Origin: Microseira sp003486305
GTDB lineage: Bacteria; Cyanobacteriota; Cyanobacteriia; Cyanobacteriales; Aerosakkonemataceae
Assembly (NCBI GenBank): GCA_031969655.1
Contig: DALYJX010000001.1
Location: forward strand, 62,001 to 126,000
Reading direction: 5' to 3'
DNA: 64,000 nt
In this document: in pieces, positions 35,160 through 45,860 of the stretch
How positions within the stretch are numbered: the first letter of the stretch is position 1
Layout: each line of letters opens with the position of its first letter
Notes under the pieces: model-generated
The model's input: only the letters and a program-made list of their open reading frames with translations
Told to the model about the DNA's origin: nothing
Databases searched by the model: none
Program-made: the position numbers and the translations under genes

Positions 35160-37034
35160 GTGGCACTGTTATGGTGTATGCTGCCTTTAGCATCAAGTTG
35201 CCTGGAGCCAATGGTGCTTGTAACACTTGCAGAGCATAGAATTTCGCTAGCCAACAAGAGGAATTTCAGTGGACTAAAAATCGTGTATCTGTATCGAAAG
35301 TTGCGGTGTAGTTGTTCGATCTTATCAGTAATCTTGGCAGTAGAGGCGATCGCGCCTGAAGTAGCGGCTCAAACAGCCAATATATCTGGCTTGCAGTCAG
35401 AAACGATTCTGTCTCAACTTCCCAACCCGATTATTCCTAAAACTCCTGAGCAACCAACACCCACACCACCGCCTATTCGGGAAGAACCGCTTCAGCCATC
35501 GTCGCCGACACCTACTGCACCGGAAAGGTTGCCCGATATCCCAGGAACGATGAGGGTTGAGAGATTTGAATTTATAGGCAGCACGGTATTCAGCGACGAA
35601 AAATTAGTTGAAGTTACCAAAGGTTTCATAGGCAGAGAGATTACTTTTGCCGAACTGTTGCAGGTAGAAGCAACAATAACCAAACTCTATACAGATGCGG
35701 GGTATGTCAACTCCGGTGCTGTCATTCCATCTGACCAAAACATCTCCAGACAAGGAAATATCGTCAAAATCCAGATTATTGAAGGAAGTATTGAAAATAT
35801 TAGGGTAACCGGCACTCGGCGACTTTCTCCTAACTACGTGCGTAGTCGTTTAGCTATTGCCGCCACCCGCCCTCTAAACACCAACCGTTTGTTAAGGGCA
35901 TTGCAACTATTGCAACTTGACCCTCTGATTAGAAACATATCTGCTGAACTATCTGCCGGGTCGCGACCTGACCGGAGCTTGCTGGAAGTAAGGGTAACAG
36001 AGGCAGACTCGTTTAACGTTGAATTCTTTGCCGATAACGGTCGTGCGCCCAGTGTAGGTAGCTTTCGGCGCGGCATCCGCATCAACCAACGCAACTTGGT
36101 GGGGTTTGGAGATGGCTTGGGTGTCATCTACACCAATACCGATGGCAGCAATGCTTTGGATCTCAGCTACACAATACCTTTTAATCCCCGCAACGGCACA
36201 ATTAGAATGGCAGGCGGACTAACTTTCACAGAGGTCATCGAACCGCCTTTTGACCTGGCAGATATTACTGGAAATTCTCGCTACTACGAACTGACTCTCC
36301 GCCAACCTATCATTCAAACCCCCACCCAAGAATTCGCTCTTGGTTTAACAGCATCTCGACAGGAAAGCGAAACGACGCTTTTGGGCGAAAATTATCCTCT
36401 GTCGCCAGGGGCAGATGATGAAGGGCGTACCCGCATCTCTGCTATCCGGTTTTTGCAGGAATATACTCAGCGTAACCCTAGAGAAGTCTTTGCAGTCCGT
36501 TCCCAATTTAGTTTAGGAATTGGTGCGTTTGACGCCACTATCAACAACTCTGCGCCCGATAGTCGCTTTTTCGCTTGGCGGGGACAAGCGCAGTACGTGA
36601 GACTTTTAGCACCTGAAACCTTGCTAGTACTTCGTTCTGACGCGCAACTGGCAACGAGGGGGCTAGTGCCTTTGGAACAGTTTGGTTTGGGGGGTTTCCG
36701 CAGCGTGCGAGGATATCGCCAAGATGCGCTATTGACGGATAACGGTGTTCTGGGTTCGGCAGAGGTTCAGATCCCGATTTTCCGTTTACGCAGACAGCGA
36801 GGGGTGTTGCAAGTTATCCCGTTTATTGATTTTGGCACGACTTGGAATAGTTTAGGCAGGGATAATCCAGACCCAAATACCTTGCTGGGCCTTGGTTTAG
36901 GCGTACAATGGCGGCAGGGAGAGCGCTTTATTGCCCGTTTCGAGTATGGCCTTCCTTTGCTTGAGATTGATGCGCGAGATAGAACGTTGCAAGAAAAAGG
37001 TTTATATTTTTCTGTAGAATATCGCCCCTTTTGA
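35160..37034 (+). CDS. TpsB outer-membrane transporter (ShlB/FhaC family)
   Basis: Up to 624 residues. The start is unsettled: GTG 35160 is the outer limit, while GTG 35283 gives a good signal peptide (YLYRKLRCSCSILSVILAVEAIAPEVAAQ). After a Pro-rich linker comes a POTRA_2 domain (MRVERFEFIGSTVFSDEKL, TKLYTDAGYVNSGAVIPSDQ), a second POTRA and a 16-strand ShlB barrel. The conserved barrel motif FGLGGFRSVRGY is near residue 505, and FIDFGTTWN near 560. It exports the TpsA protein encoded 13 bp downstream through the outer membrane. Confidence 0.92.
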   Translation: MALLWCMLPLASSCLEPMVLVTLAEHRISLANKRNFSGLKIVYLYRKLRCSCSILSVILAVEAIAPEVAAQTANISGLQSETILSQLPNPIIPKTPEQPTPTPPPIREEPLQPSSPTPTAPERLPDIPGTMRVERFEFIGSTVFSDEKLVEVTKGFIGREITFAELLQVEATITKLYTDAGYVNSGAVIPSDQNISRQGNIVKIQIIEGSIENIRVTGTRRLSPNYVRSRLAIAATRPLNTNRLLRALQLLQLDPLIRNISAELSAGSRPDRSLLEVRVTEADSFNVEFFADNGRAPSVGSFRRGIRINQRNLVGFGDGLGVIYTNTDGSNALDLSYTIPFNPRNGTIRMAGGLTFTEVIEPPFDLADITGNSRYYELTLRQPIIQTPTQEFALGLTASRQESETTLLGENYPLSPGADDEGRTRISAIRFLQEYTQRNPREVFAVRSQFSLGIGAFDATINNSAPDSRFFAWRGQAQYVRLLAPETLLVLRSDAQLATRGLVPLEQFGLGGFRSVRGYRQDALLTDNGVLGSAEVQIPIFRLRRQRGVLQVIPFIDFGTTWNSLGRDNPDPNTLLGLGLGVQWRQGERFIARFEYGLPLLEIDARDRTLQEKGLYFSVEYRPF

Positions 37035-37047
37035 GGTAAGGAGCAAG

Positions 37048-39786
37048 ATGAGGAAACAGTTAATTCAGATAACATTGCAACTGACTGGGAGTATGGCTCT
37101 TGGCTGTCTTCTCTCACCTGCGGCAGGGGCGCAAATTACCTCGGATGGGACGCTATCAACTAACGTTACTACTTCAGATGGGATTAATTTTACTATCAAT
37201 GAAGGAAACCGAGCTGGGGGGAATCTTTTTCACAGCTTTCGAGAGTTTTCTGTCCCGACTGGAGGGTCAGCTTTTTTCAATAATGCGGCGGATGTGCAAA
37301 ATATTTTTAGTCGGGTGACAGGGGGAACGGTTTCTAATATTGATGGATTAATTGAAGCAAATGGAGGAGCTAATTTATTTTTGATTAATCCCAGCGGAAT
37401 TATTTTCGGTTCTAATGCGCGATTAAATATTGGGGGTTCGTTTTTAGCCACAACTGCAAGTAGTTTGCTTTTTCCTGAAGGGGAGTTTAGCGCTGTCGAA
37501 CCGCAAACTTCCTCGCTGCTGACTGTGAATCTTCCCGTGGGATTGAGATTTAGGGAAAATCCCGGAAATATTATCAATAAATCAGTTGCAACCATTGTTA
37601 CAACTAATGGTGGTAGTTTACCTGTTGGCCTCCTAGTTCCTACAGAGAATACCTTAGCACTCATAGGCGGTAATGTCACATTAGATGGCGGTTTGTTGGT
37701 GGCTCCAGGCGGTCGAGTTGAATTAGGAGGATTAGCCGAACCCGGAATAATTGCTTTAGAAACTAATAACAACAGCCTGCGCTTGCGTTTTCCCGAAAAT
37801 GTGGCGCGAAGCAATGTATCTATTGCAGAGAAGGCTATAGTGTTTGTGGCTGGAACAGGCGGGGGAAATATTGCGATTAATGCCCGGAATTTAGATGTTT
37901 CGGGAAACAGTCAAATTGCGACCGGAATATTTTCAAATCAAGGGTCAGCAGAGACGAAAGCAGGAGATATTGAAATTAATGCGACAGAAAATGTGAAAAT
38001 AGATAATAGTTTGATTACTAGCAGGATTTCAGATGGGGCAGTGGGAAATGCTGGAAATATAATAATTAATACTGGCTCTTTGGTTCTGACCAATATTGGT
38101 CAGATAAACTCCATAGTTCGCGGGCAGGGAAATACTGGTAACATCATTATTCAGGCGAGAGATACAGTTTCTGTTTCCGGACAAAATCAACGCTCGGATG
38201 ATAATAGTGCGATATTGACTACATTTAAGTCGGGTTCAGTGGGGAATACGGGTGAAATTCAGATTACCGCTAGATCTCTTTCTGTAACGGATGGTGCTGT
38301 AATAGGTACGGCAACACAAGGAAGAGGAAGTACGGGAAATATAATCATAAAAGTAGCTGAGTCTGTGTTGTTATCAGGGATAGCACCCACTAGAATATCG
38401 ACAGAGACCCTATCGCAGTACTCTGGAAATTCAGGGCAGATTACAATCGAGGCGCGATCGCTTTCCGTCTCTGGTGGCGCTCAAGTATCAACCAGCACTA
38501 GCGGTCAAGGAAATGCTGGCAATATTCGCATTGACGCAAAGGATTCAGTTACTCTTAGCGGCAGCGATCCAATTTCAGTTACTCTTAGTGACGGCACTTC
38601 GATTCAGGGTGAATCTAGCGGGTTGTTGACCAGCACTGAAGTACTTGCCCAAGGAAAAGGTGGTGACATTAGAGTGACTACAGGTAGTCTCCGTGTCCAA
38701 GATGGGGCTGTTTTGAGTGCTAGAACTAGAAGCAGCGCGAGGGGAGGTGATATCAACGTTGAAGCAAATACCGTTGAAATAACGGGTGGCGGACAACTGT
38801 TAACCACTGCTTTCAATATTGGCGATGCGGGAAATATCGTCGTTAATGCAAACGATCGGGTGACGATTGCTGGAAGCGATCGCACCAATTCTAACCGACT
38901 GACAAATGACGGAAATGCCAGTGGCATTTTAGTGCGATCGCAAATAGGAGTACCAGACGCCGGAGATGCAGGCACGATAGTAATTAATACGCCAACTCTG
39001 CGTTTGGATGACCAAGGTACTATTACTGCTGCTAGTGCTTCGGTTAATGGTGGGGATGTTATCTTGCGGCAGCTTTCGTTACTGGTTATGCGGCGTAACA
39101 GTAGCATATCTGCATCGGCTGGAACGGCACAAGCGGGCGGAAATGGGGGCAATCTCAATATCGACACTGGGGTATTGGCTGCTTTGGAAAATAGCGATAT
39201 CGCAGCTAATGCCTTTGAAGGCGATGGGGGTAGGGTTGATATCGCGGCACAAGGGATTTTTGGCACTCAATTTCGCCTACAAGAAACTTTACAAAGCGAC
39301 ATTACCGCCAGTTCTACTTTTGGGCGTCAGGGGGAGGTAACGCTAAATACGCCAGATGTTGACCCTAGATCTGGGTTAGTTGAATTGCCGGAAACTGTTG
39401 TCGATCCGGATGCGCTTATTGCCCAAAATCCCTGTACTTTGGGCAAAGCGAGTGAATTTATCGTCACGGGACGGGGCGGACTTCCTCCCAGTCCTAGCGA
39501 GGCACTATCGAGTAGAACTGTGAGAGTCGGCTTAGTGGAACCGGTTCAACCTACGGCAACTGCTGCGGTTACGTCGCGCTCTTCTCGTGCCGCTGTGCCT
39601 CCTATTGTGCCAGAGGAGGAGGGGCAATTGTTAGACCAAGACGGTTTTGTGCGATCGCAAGAGCCTATTCCTGCCCAAGGATGGATACGCAATGAAAAAG
39701 GTGAGGTGATTCTGACATCCTACGACCCTACAGGAACCGGAGCCAACCGTCTAAGATCGAACCCGCCAACTTGTCCTGTGCGTTGA
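37048..39786 (+). CDS. TpsA filamentous-haemagglutinin-type secreted protein
   Basis: The 912-residue protein begins behind TAAGGAG with a signal peptide (LTGSMALGCLLSPAAGAQ). The TPS secretion domain follows at about residues 30-150 with the family hallmarks NGGANLFLINPSGIIFGSNARLNIGGSFLATTA. Residues about 250-780 are beta-helix repeats (GNAGNIIINTGSLVLT, GNIIIQARDTVSVSG). The tail has ENPCTLGKASEFIVTGRGGLPPSP, a motif of cyanobacterial TpsA C-termini. It forms an exposed or released beta helix. Its transporter is the upstream gene. Role may be adhesion or competition; neither is shown. Confidence 0.9.
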   Translation: MRKQLIQITLQLTGSMALGCLLSPAAGAQITSDGTLSTNVTTSDGINFTINEGNRAGGNLFHSFREFSVPTGGSAFFNNAADVQNIFSRVTGGTVSNIDGLIEANGGANLFLINPSGIIFGSNARLNIGGSFLATTASSLLFPEGEFSAVEPQTSSLLTVNLPVGLRFRENPGNIINKSVATIVTTNGGSLPVGLLVPTENTLALIGGNVTLDGGLLVAPGGRVELGGLAEPGIIALETNNNSLRLRFPENVARSNVSIAEKAIVFVAGTGGGNIAINARNLDVSGNSQIATGIFSNQGSAETKAGDIEINATENVKIDNSLITSRISDGAVGNAGNIIINTGSLVLTNIGQINSIVRGQGNTGNIIIQARDTVSVSGQNQRSDDNSAILTTFKSGSVGNTGEIQITARSLSVTDGAVIGTATQGRGSTGNIIIKVAESVLLSGIAPTRISTETLSQYSGNSGQITIEARSLSVSGGAQVSTSTSGQGNAGNIRIDAKDSVTLSGSDPISVTLSDGTSIQGESSGLLTSTEVLAQGKGGDIRVTTGSLRVQDGAVLSARTRSSARGGDINVEANTVEITGGGQLLTTAFNIGDAGNIVVNANDRVTIAGSDRTNSNRLTNDGNASGILVRSQIGVPDAGDAGTIVINTPTLRLDDQGTITAASASVNGGDVILRQLSLLVMRRNSSISASAGTAQAGGNGGNLNIDTGVLAALENSDIAANAFEGDGGRVDIAAQGIFGTQFRLQETLQSDITASSTFGRQGEVTLNTPDVDPRSGLVELPETVVDPDALIAQNPCTLGKASEFIVTGRGGLPPSPSEALSSRTVRVGLVEPVQPTATAAVTSRSSRAAVPPIVPEEEGQLLDQDGFVRSQEPIPAQGWIRNEKGEVILTSYDPTGTGANRLRSNPPTCPVR

Positions 39787-39840
39787 ATTAGCTAAACAAG
39801 GAAAAATTTCTCTGTTTTGAATTGACAAATAAGGCAAAGT

Positions 39841-42699
39841 GTGGTGAAAAATAAACTCAAGTTCGAGCAGATATTACAGAGTCATAAACTTAAGCAAAAT
39901 TGGCTTTGGGCTGTTAAAAGATTTTACAAGTGGCGATTGCTTATCCTAGCAGTTTTGTTATTTATATTGTCGCTGGGAGTGCCATCGGTTTTTGCTAAGG
40001 TTTCTGCACAAACTTCTATCGTCCAAATTCAGCCGCGTGGACTACAGTTGGTGCAACAAGCTAAACGCAGCTACGAAAGTGGAGAGTTTGGACAAGCAGC
40101 AGCTATCTGGCAGCAGGCGGTTTCTATTTTTGCAGCCCAGGGTGATATCCTCAACCAGGCGATGGCTTTAAGTAATTTATCCCTAACTTATCAGCAACTA
40201 GCAGAATGGGATAAAGCAGAGCAAGCGAGCGCAGAAAGCCTGAACCTTCTCAAAAAAGAGGAAAGTACGCCTGAAAAAATCAGAATATTGGCTCAATCTC
40301 TCGATATTCAAGGACAATTACAATTAACAACAGGACAATTAGAAACGGCTCTGGAAACTTGGCAACAAGCTGCTAATACTTATCAACAAGTGGGGGAGGG
40401 AGAGCGGATGGCACAAAGCTTGGTCAACATTGCCCAAGTTCAGCAAGAATTGGGGCTTTATCCTCGCTCTTGCAAGACGCTACTGCAAGCTTTAAATCTT
40501 GAAAAGATAGTAAATTGTAATGCATTAGCTAAGCCAGATGAATCTGAGGGAAAAAAACAGGAATTATTGCTTTCAACTCTGCAACAATTACCAGATTCGT
40601 TAATTAAAGCTACGGGGTTGCGATCGCTCGGTGATTTCTTGCGTATGGCAGGGAATTTAAACTTATCAGAACAAGTGTTGCGGGTAAGCTTAGAAGTCGC
40701 TCAAAGATTGGTTTATCCGGAAGATATCAGTGCTGCATGGGTAAGTTTAGGCAACAATTTGCGCGTTCAAAAGAACAAAACAGAAGAGGCATTAGAAGCT
40801 TATCAAAAAGCGTCTGAGCAATCTACTTCATCTGTAATACGATTCCAATCTCAACTCAATCGATTGAGCTTGCTACTGGAAAAAAAACAATATTCTAAAG
40901 CCCAAATGCTTTGGAGCGAAGTTGAGGAGCAAATCAAATACTTACCTTCTAATCGAGCAGGAATTTATGCTCGGATTAATTTGGCTCAAAGCTTGTTATG
41001 TTTAAAACAGCTTGGACTTAAGAACGAAAGACCAGAGTTATCGTCACCACTCGTTCAGCAATGTTACACTTCAGAAGAAGAAGTGGCAAAGAATGCGGAA
41101 TTACCGCCTGCAATAGATCTCTCATGGTCAAAAATTAATAATAAAATTGATGAAATTTTGACAGTTGCTATCGAACAGGCTAAAAACCTCAAAGATCAAC
41201 GAGCTTATGCTTATGCCTTGGGATATCGGGGTGGACTATACCAACAGATTGGAGATTTGTCTTTAGCCGAAAAGTTCACCAGAGAAGCCTTGAGCCTTAC
41301 TTCTTCCTTTAAAGTACCGGATATTGCCTATCGCTGGCAGTGGCAGTTGGGACGTTTACTCCAAGCTCAGGCAGAGGAAAAACGCCAAAGCCAGAATGCA
41401 GATCCAGAAGCGATCGCTGCTTACACTTCCGCCTTCAACACGCTTCAGTCCCTACGCAGCGATTTGGTTGTGATTAACCCAGAAGTTCAGTTTAATTTTC
41501 GGGATAGTGTAGAACCCTTTTATAGAGAATTTGTCGAAGTGCTTTTGCAAGATGAAAAGCCCAGTCAAAAGCAACTAGAGCAAGCGCGCGACGCAATTGA
41601 AGCGTTACAGCTAGCTGAACTTGACAACTTTTTTCGCGAAGCTTGCGTGGTAGTCAAACAACAGAAAATTGACGAATTTAACTCCAAGTCTGCGGTGATA
41701 TATGCAATTATTTTGAAAAACCGCATAGAAGTTATTCTCTCCTTACCTAAACAAGAACTACGTCGCTACTCAACTCGTGAAGTCCAGAACATTGAAAATA
41801 TCCTAAACGAACTACGTAAAAAGTTAAGAATACCTAGACCTTCCGACCAAGTTAAAGAATTATCTAAACAGGTTTATAGTTGGTTAATTAAACCGCTTGA
41901 AGAAGACCTCAAAAAGCACCAAGAGGTTAGAACATTGGTGTTTGTGTTGGATGGTTCGTTACGAAATATTCCAATGGCAGTACTATACGACGAATCTGAA
42001 CACAAATATCTGATAGAGAAAAAATATGCTCTTGCTTTGACACCTGGGTTGCGGCTACTAAGCCCAAAAAATTTACCGAGACAGAAATTAGCAGTTCTAA
42101 CAGGTGGAGTGAGTGAAACACGAACAATTGGAGATGAAATGTTTCCCGCACTTGAAAATGTAGAAATAGAATTAAGGCAAATTCGCTCTGTGGTGCATAG
42201 AGGGAAAGACTTGTTGAATCCAACTTTTACTAAAGAAAGTTTCTTAAAAGAAATCAAATCTGATACTAAATTCTCAATAGTTCACCTGGCAACTCACGGG
42301 GAATTCAGTTCCAATCCTGAAAAAACTTTTATTCTTACCTATGATGAACTACTAAAAAGAAAACAGTTGAATGAATTACTCAAAACGAGCGGCGAAAGAA
42401 AAGACAGAATTATTGAATTACTTGTTCTGAGTGCCTGTAAAACAGCTGAAGGAGACAAACGAGCAACTTTAGGATTAGCTGGGGTAGCTGTACGAGCAGG
42501 AGCACGCAGTACACTGGCAACATTATGGCGCGTGAGCGATCGCTCTACTGCCGAAGTCATGGTTAAATTTTATCAGGAATTACAAGATCCCAAAGTAACT
42601 AAGGCAGAGGCACTTCACAAGGCTCAGCTTGACCTATTTTCTAAAGAAAATCGTCCTTATTTTTGGGCACCTTATGTTCTGGTGGGAAATTGGCTTTAA
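39841..42699 (+). CDS. TPR-CHAT protease
   Basis: The 952-residue protein starts at GTG 39841. Residues about 38-55 form a membrane or signal segment (LLILAVLLFILSLGVPSVFA). TPR repeats fill about 65-560 (YESGEFGQAAAIWQQAVSIF, LNQAMALSNLSLTYQQLAEW). The CHAT caspase-like domain ends the protein, with catalytic His819 (HLATHGEFSS) and Cys866 (VLSACKTAEG), followed by GLAGVAVRAGARSTLATLW. CHAT proteases cut substrates in defence and signalling; the substrate is unknown. It lies 55 bp behind TpsA on the same strand and may act on it or on neighbours. The pairing of TpsA and CHAT recurs in cyanobacteria. Confidence 0.9.
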   Translation: MVKNKLKFEQILQSHKLKQNWLWAVKRFYKWRLLILAVLLFILSLGVPSVFAKVSAQTSIVQIQPRGLQLVQQAKRSYESGEFGQAAAIWQQAVSIFAAQGDILNQAMALSNLSLTYQQLAEWDKAEQASAESLNLLKKEESTPEKIRILAQSLDIQGQLQLTTGQLETALETWQQAANTYQQVGEGERMAQSLVNIAQVQQELGLYPRSCKTLLQALNLEKIVNCNALAKPDESEGKKQELLLSTLQQLPDSLIKATGLRSLGDFLRMAGNLNLSEQVLRVSLEVAQRLVYPEDISAAWVSLGNNLRVQKNKTEEALEAYQKASEQSTSSVIRFQSQLNRLSLLLEKKQYSKAQMLWSEVEEQIKYLPSNRAGIYARINLAQSLLCLKQLGLKNERPELSSPLVQQCYTSEEEVAKNAELPPAIDLSWSKINNKIDEILTVAIEQAKNLKDQRAYAYALGYRGGLYQQIGDLSLAEKFTREALSLTSSFKVPDIAYRWQWQLGRLLQAQAEEKRQSQNADPEAIAAYTSAFNTLQSLRSDLVVINPEVQFNFRDSVEPFYREFVEVLLQDEKPSQKQLEQARDAIEALQLAELDNFFREACVVVKQQKIDEFNSKSAVIYAIILKNRIEVILSLPKQELRRYSTREVQNIENILNELRKKLRIPRPSDQVKELSKQVYSWLIKPLEEDLKKHQEVRTLVFVLDGSLRNIPMAVLYDESEHKYLIEKKYALALTPGLRLLSPKNLPRQKLAVLTGGVSETRTIGDEMFPALENVEIELRQIRSVVHRGKDLLNPTFTKESFLKEIKSDTKFSIVHLATHGEFSSNPEKTFILTYDELLKRKQLNELLKTSGERKDRIIELLVLSACKTAEGDKRATLGLAGVAVRAGARSTLATLWRVSDRSTAEVMVKFYQELQDPKVTKAEALHKAQLDLFSKENRPYFWAPYVLVGNWL

Positions 42700-42741
42700 C
42701 ATTCGGGATAATATCGCCAAAAAAAAGAGCAACTTTTGTTT

Positions 42742-43491
42742 TCAGGGTGGGAGCACTGAACCAGCTATTTGCTCTCGCTCAAGCTCCTCCAACCCCATAG
42801 CTCTTAGTAATTTAACCCAGTCATTTGGACGGCGGCGGATTTCAGCTAAATTTGTTGTAGCATCATACCAAATGCCATTATCAATGTAAATAGCAATTTG
42901 CTGACTTAGGGTAGCTGTCTTTAACTGAGTTTCCAGATCCGAACTAAGAGTAACTCGTTGCACTAATCCCTCGTGGTGAACAAAATTATCGTCAGATGAT
43001 TGTTGAGTTTGGGAATTACAGTATATTGTCACTGTCCACCGATACTGAGTGTTAATATTTAGAGGAGCATTTTCGGCGGGGATTATAATGCTAACAAACC
43101 CCGGTATTTGAGGAAGTTTGAAAGAAGTCTGGTAAATAGTTTTCTTATTTGTTAAGTCTTCTAATGAAAATTCTCCTGAGGCAACATCATTGGATTGATA
43201 AGGGATATAAAACCAAAAACTTGGGCGTTCGGCAACTGTTTTTCCTGAGAAATTAGATGCAGTACCAGGCAACAAGGGAGTAAAAGGTACGTTGTTGGAG
43301 AGTTTGCTTAAAGCTGTACAAGAACTGCGAGTTCCTGCTGGTTTCCGTGTAGTGGGGCCATCAGTAACAGGTGGTCTCGGGGGGTCAGAAGCCAGTAATA
43401 TGTTTGGATAGAGCTTTACTTGTGCTGGGGTTAGCCAGCTGGTAATGTCGATAAGTGCTAGTGCGATCGCTCTGGTAGGCTTTATCATCAT
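42742..43491 (-). CDS. DUF928 protein
   Basis: The 249-residue protein fits DUF928: a signal-like N-terminus (MIKPTRAIALALIDI), PTTRKPAGTRSSC, TVAERPSFWFYIPYQ, ENAPLNINTQYRWTVTIYCN and the C-terminal helix region IDNGIWYDATTNLAEIRRRPNDW. These are found in filamentous cyanobacteria, often beside CHASE2 and TPS genes. It is probably secreted or periplasmic. Function unknown. It follows the AAA-CHASE2 gene by 20 bp on the same strand, so they form an operon. Confidence 0.83.
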   Translation of the reverse strand: MMIKPTRAIALALIDITSWLTPAQVKLYPNILLASDPPRPPVTDGPTTRKPAGTRSSCTALSKLSNNVPFTPLLPGTASNFSGKTVAERPSFWFYIPYQSNDVASGEFSLEDLTNKKTIYQTSFKLPQIPGFVSIIIPAENAPLNINTQYRWTVTIYCNSQTQQSSDDNFVHHEGLVQRVTLSSDLETQLKTATLSQQIAIYIDNGIWYDATTNLAEIRRRPNDWVKLLRAMGLEELEREQIAGSVLPP

Positions 43492-43511
43492 TTTAGTTTA
43501 GGTATAAATGC

Positions 43512-45860
43512 TTACAACAAACGTTGATTTTGAGATGTAGTATAGATTACTAAACTTGCGCCAGTAGTCGCTAATGCTAATACTGAAGGAATAAATGGTA
43601 ACAAAATACCTGTTGTCAATAAAAAGAAATAGCAAATTCCGCCCAACACAAAGACACAGCAAGTTCCCCCTAATACAACGAGTGCTGCTCTATTAGAAAG
43701 TTGCAGGCGTTGTAATGAATGAGAGCGCCAAGCGAACACACCTCCTAGTATACCCCCCACTACAGAGCAACCCAAAATACATAAAAAATCACCCCACTGA
43801 GGCAAAAACCAGAGTAAAGGTCTAGAATTCTCAACAGCACTGAGAATCTGACTCACCATCTGGGTGTGAAGCACGACCCCTCGTATTTCTTGGTTGAAAG
43901 GGGTATTAAATTCATCTTTTACTCTTGGGTCAGTCACACCAATCAAAATAATTTTACCCTTGATCAGGTCTGAGTTTACCCGGTTGTTCAGGACATCTGT
44001 CACTGGAATTGTTTTTGCAATATTTTTCAGGTATTTCTGGGAGCGGTAGTTCAGAAATAATTGAAAGCCTTTTGGGTCAACTTTTTTTTGATAAAAACCT
44101 GTATTATATGTCAATGATTTTAAGTCATAATTCCCTAGTATCCAATGTTGTGGGTCTTTAAAATTTAGTGTAATTTTACGAGCATTCAGATATCGGAATG
44201 CCAGTTGAAAACTGAGTGAATAGAAGGCAGGACAAGGAGATTGTTCTGGAGGTTTAAAAGCTAAAAGATGGCGACGGACAATGCCATCAGTATCTACTAC
44301 AACATCACCAAAACCCGCACGGTTTTCGGGGATACCAGGAGGAGATGCAACCCCATCTGGGATAGCGGCAGAAGGCACTATACATACAGGAACTATATGT
44401 TTGTTTTGCTTTAGGTAATTAACTAACTCAGCCTGCCCCTTCCCAATTGGTTCATCTCGATAAATATCCAAACCAATAACTTGCGGTTGATGCTCATCTA
44501 GTTTTTTCAAGAGACGAACTATTGTTTTATCTTGCAAGGGATATTCGCCGTTTAATTGACGAATATCATCTTTCGTTAGTTCAACAATTAATAAGCGCGG
44601 ATCTGGTTTTTCATAGGGTCGCAGTTGCATGAATTTGTCAAATGCACCTAGTTCTATTGGCTGAATTATCCCCAACCATCGCAATACCATCACAAAAGCA
44701 CTAATTACTAAACTCGTCTGAAATAAAATCTTTACTGGCGGTTTCGGTGGGGAAAGTCCTATTTTTTCGGCAACCCAACTCTGGTCAAAAACAGACTGAT
44801 AGATGCGGTTATAAACTCTTAAATATCCCTGTTGGTTGACTATCAAGCCTGATAGCTGTAATTCTAGGTATTCGGAACTGTCATCGGCTTTAATTTTACC
44901 CCATGTCAAAATTTTCCGATATAGCTTTTGCAATTTCTCACTAGACCGACATTTTATCATAATACGATCGCGTATTGTCCTCAGATGCTCTGGCTCATCC
45001 TGAAATTCCCAATTTTCAATCAAGCGCGTTCGCACTAGCTGCTTAACCCATTGAGCTTCACCCCCAGCAGGAATATAGTCTGAAGAAGTTACAATCATCT
45101 GACACAGTTTTTGGGTAAGAAACGGTTGACCCCCCGTCCAATAAAACACCTCTTGCAACACTATCTGGGGATTGCTGATTTTCCCCACCAATCCCTGAAC
45201 TAGCGGTTGAGCTTCATTGAGCTTAAAGCTACTGAGTTCAATTTTTTGACAAATATTAAAAGGTGTGCAACTTTTGTTCTTAATCAAATCGTATGGTGTT
45301 GCTGCTCCCAATAGCACAAATGTGATGCGTCCATATTTTTGTTGGTTAGCACGTTTTTCATAGCAATCTTGAATCAGGGCGAAAAATTCCTCTGTCGGAA
45401 AACTTAAATTAAGAATACTGTCGATTTCATCCACAAAGATTACAATGTTTTCGCTAATCTCTACTAGCAGCACTTTTTCTATAAACTTACCCAATCGCTG
45501 TACCGGAGAGAGATCGTCGTGTTCGCGCAACCAGCTACGTCGATCTACTTTTAACTGGAAACTGTCTACAAGTTCTGCAATCATGCCTCCATACCATTGC
45601 TGGGGTGTAATCTCCTGGCTACCAATTGCATTTAAATCGATGCAGGCACAGGCGATTTCTTCAGCTTGTAGCTTGTACATCGTCTTTACCCGCAAGCTAG
45701 ATTTACCTGTCTGACGGGAATTCAATACATAGCAAAATTTTCCAGCCTTCAAAGCTTTATACAGATCGCCGTCTGCCTGTCGCACAACATAAGAGGGCGC
45801 ATCAAATGGTAGACTTCTTCCAACCTGATATTCGTAGGCAAAGTTTGGTTTTGTACTCAT
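43512..45860 (-). CDS. AAA-like/CHASE2 membrane sensor protein
   Basis: The 782-residue protein joins an N-terminal AAA-like (AAA_35 type) NTPase with a CHASE2 sensor. Walker A is LNSRQTGKSSL near residues 47-57, Walker B FVDEIDS near 141, and GGQPFLTQKLCQ near 247. A membrane helix around 375-400 leads to the CHASE2 domain (DPRLLIVELTKDDIRQLNGEYPLQDKTIVRLL, VIGLDIYRD), which ends in three membrane helices (FLCILGCSVVGGILGGVF and two more). It should sense an extracytoplasmic signal and act through the NTPase. Its start codon overlaps the stop of the upstream vMAP-AAA gene by one base. Confidence 0.88.
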   Translation of the reverse strand: MSTKPNFAYEYQVGRSLPFDAPSYVVRQADGDLYKALKAGKFCYVLNSRQTGKSSLRVKTMYKLQAEEIACACIDLNAIGSQEITPQQWYGGMIAELVDSFQLKVDRRSWLREHDDLSPVQRLGKFIEKVLLVEISENIVIFVDEIDSILNLSFPTEEFFALIQDCYEKRANQQKYGRITFVLLGAATPYDLIKNKSCTPFNICQKIELSSFKLNEAQPLVQGLVGKISNPQIVLQEVFYWTGGQPFLTQKLCQMIVTSSDYIPAGGEAQWVKQLVRTRLIENWEFQDEPEHLRTIRDRIMIKCRSSEKLQKLYRKILTWGKIKADDSSEYLELQLSGLIVNQQGYLRVYNRIYQSVFDQSWVAEKIGLSPPKPPVKILFQTSLVISAFVMVLRWLGIIQPIELGAFDKFMQLRPYEKPDPRLLIVELTKDDIRQLNGEYPLQDKTIVRLLKKLDEHQPQVIGLDIYRDEPIGKGQAELVNYLKQNKHIVPVCIVPSAAIPDGVASPPGIPENRAGFGDVVVDTDGIVRRHLLAFKPPEQSPCPAFYSLSFQLAFRYLNARKITLNFKDPQHWILGNYDLKSLTYNTGFYQKKVDPKGFQLFLNYRSQKYLKNIAKTIPVTDVLNNRVNSDLIKGKIILIGVTDPRVKDEFNTPFNQEIRGVVLHTQMVSQILSAVENSRPLLWFLPQWGDFLCILGCSVVGGILGGVFAWRSHSLQRLQLSNRAALVVLGGTCCVFVLGGICYFFLLTTGILLPFIPSVLALATTGASLVIYTTSQNQRLL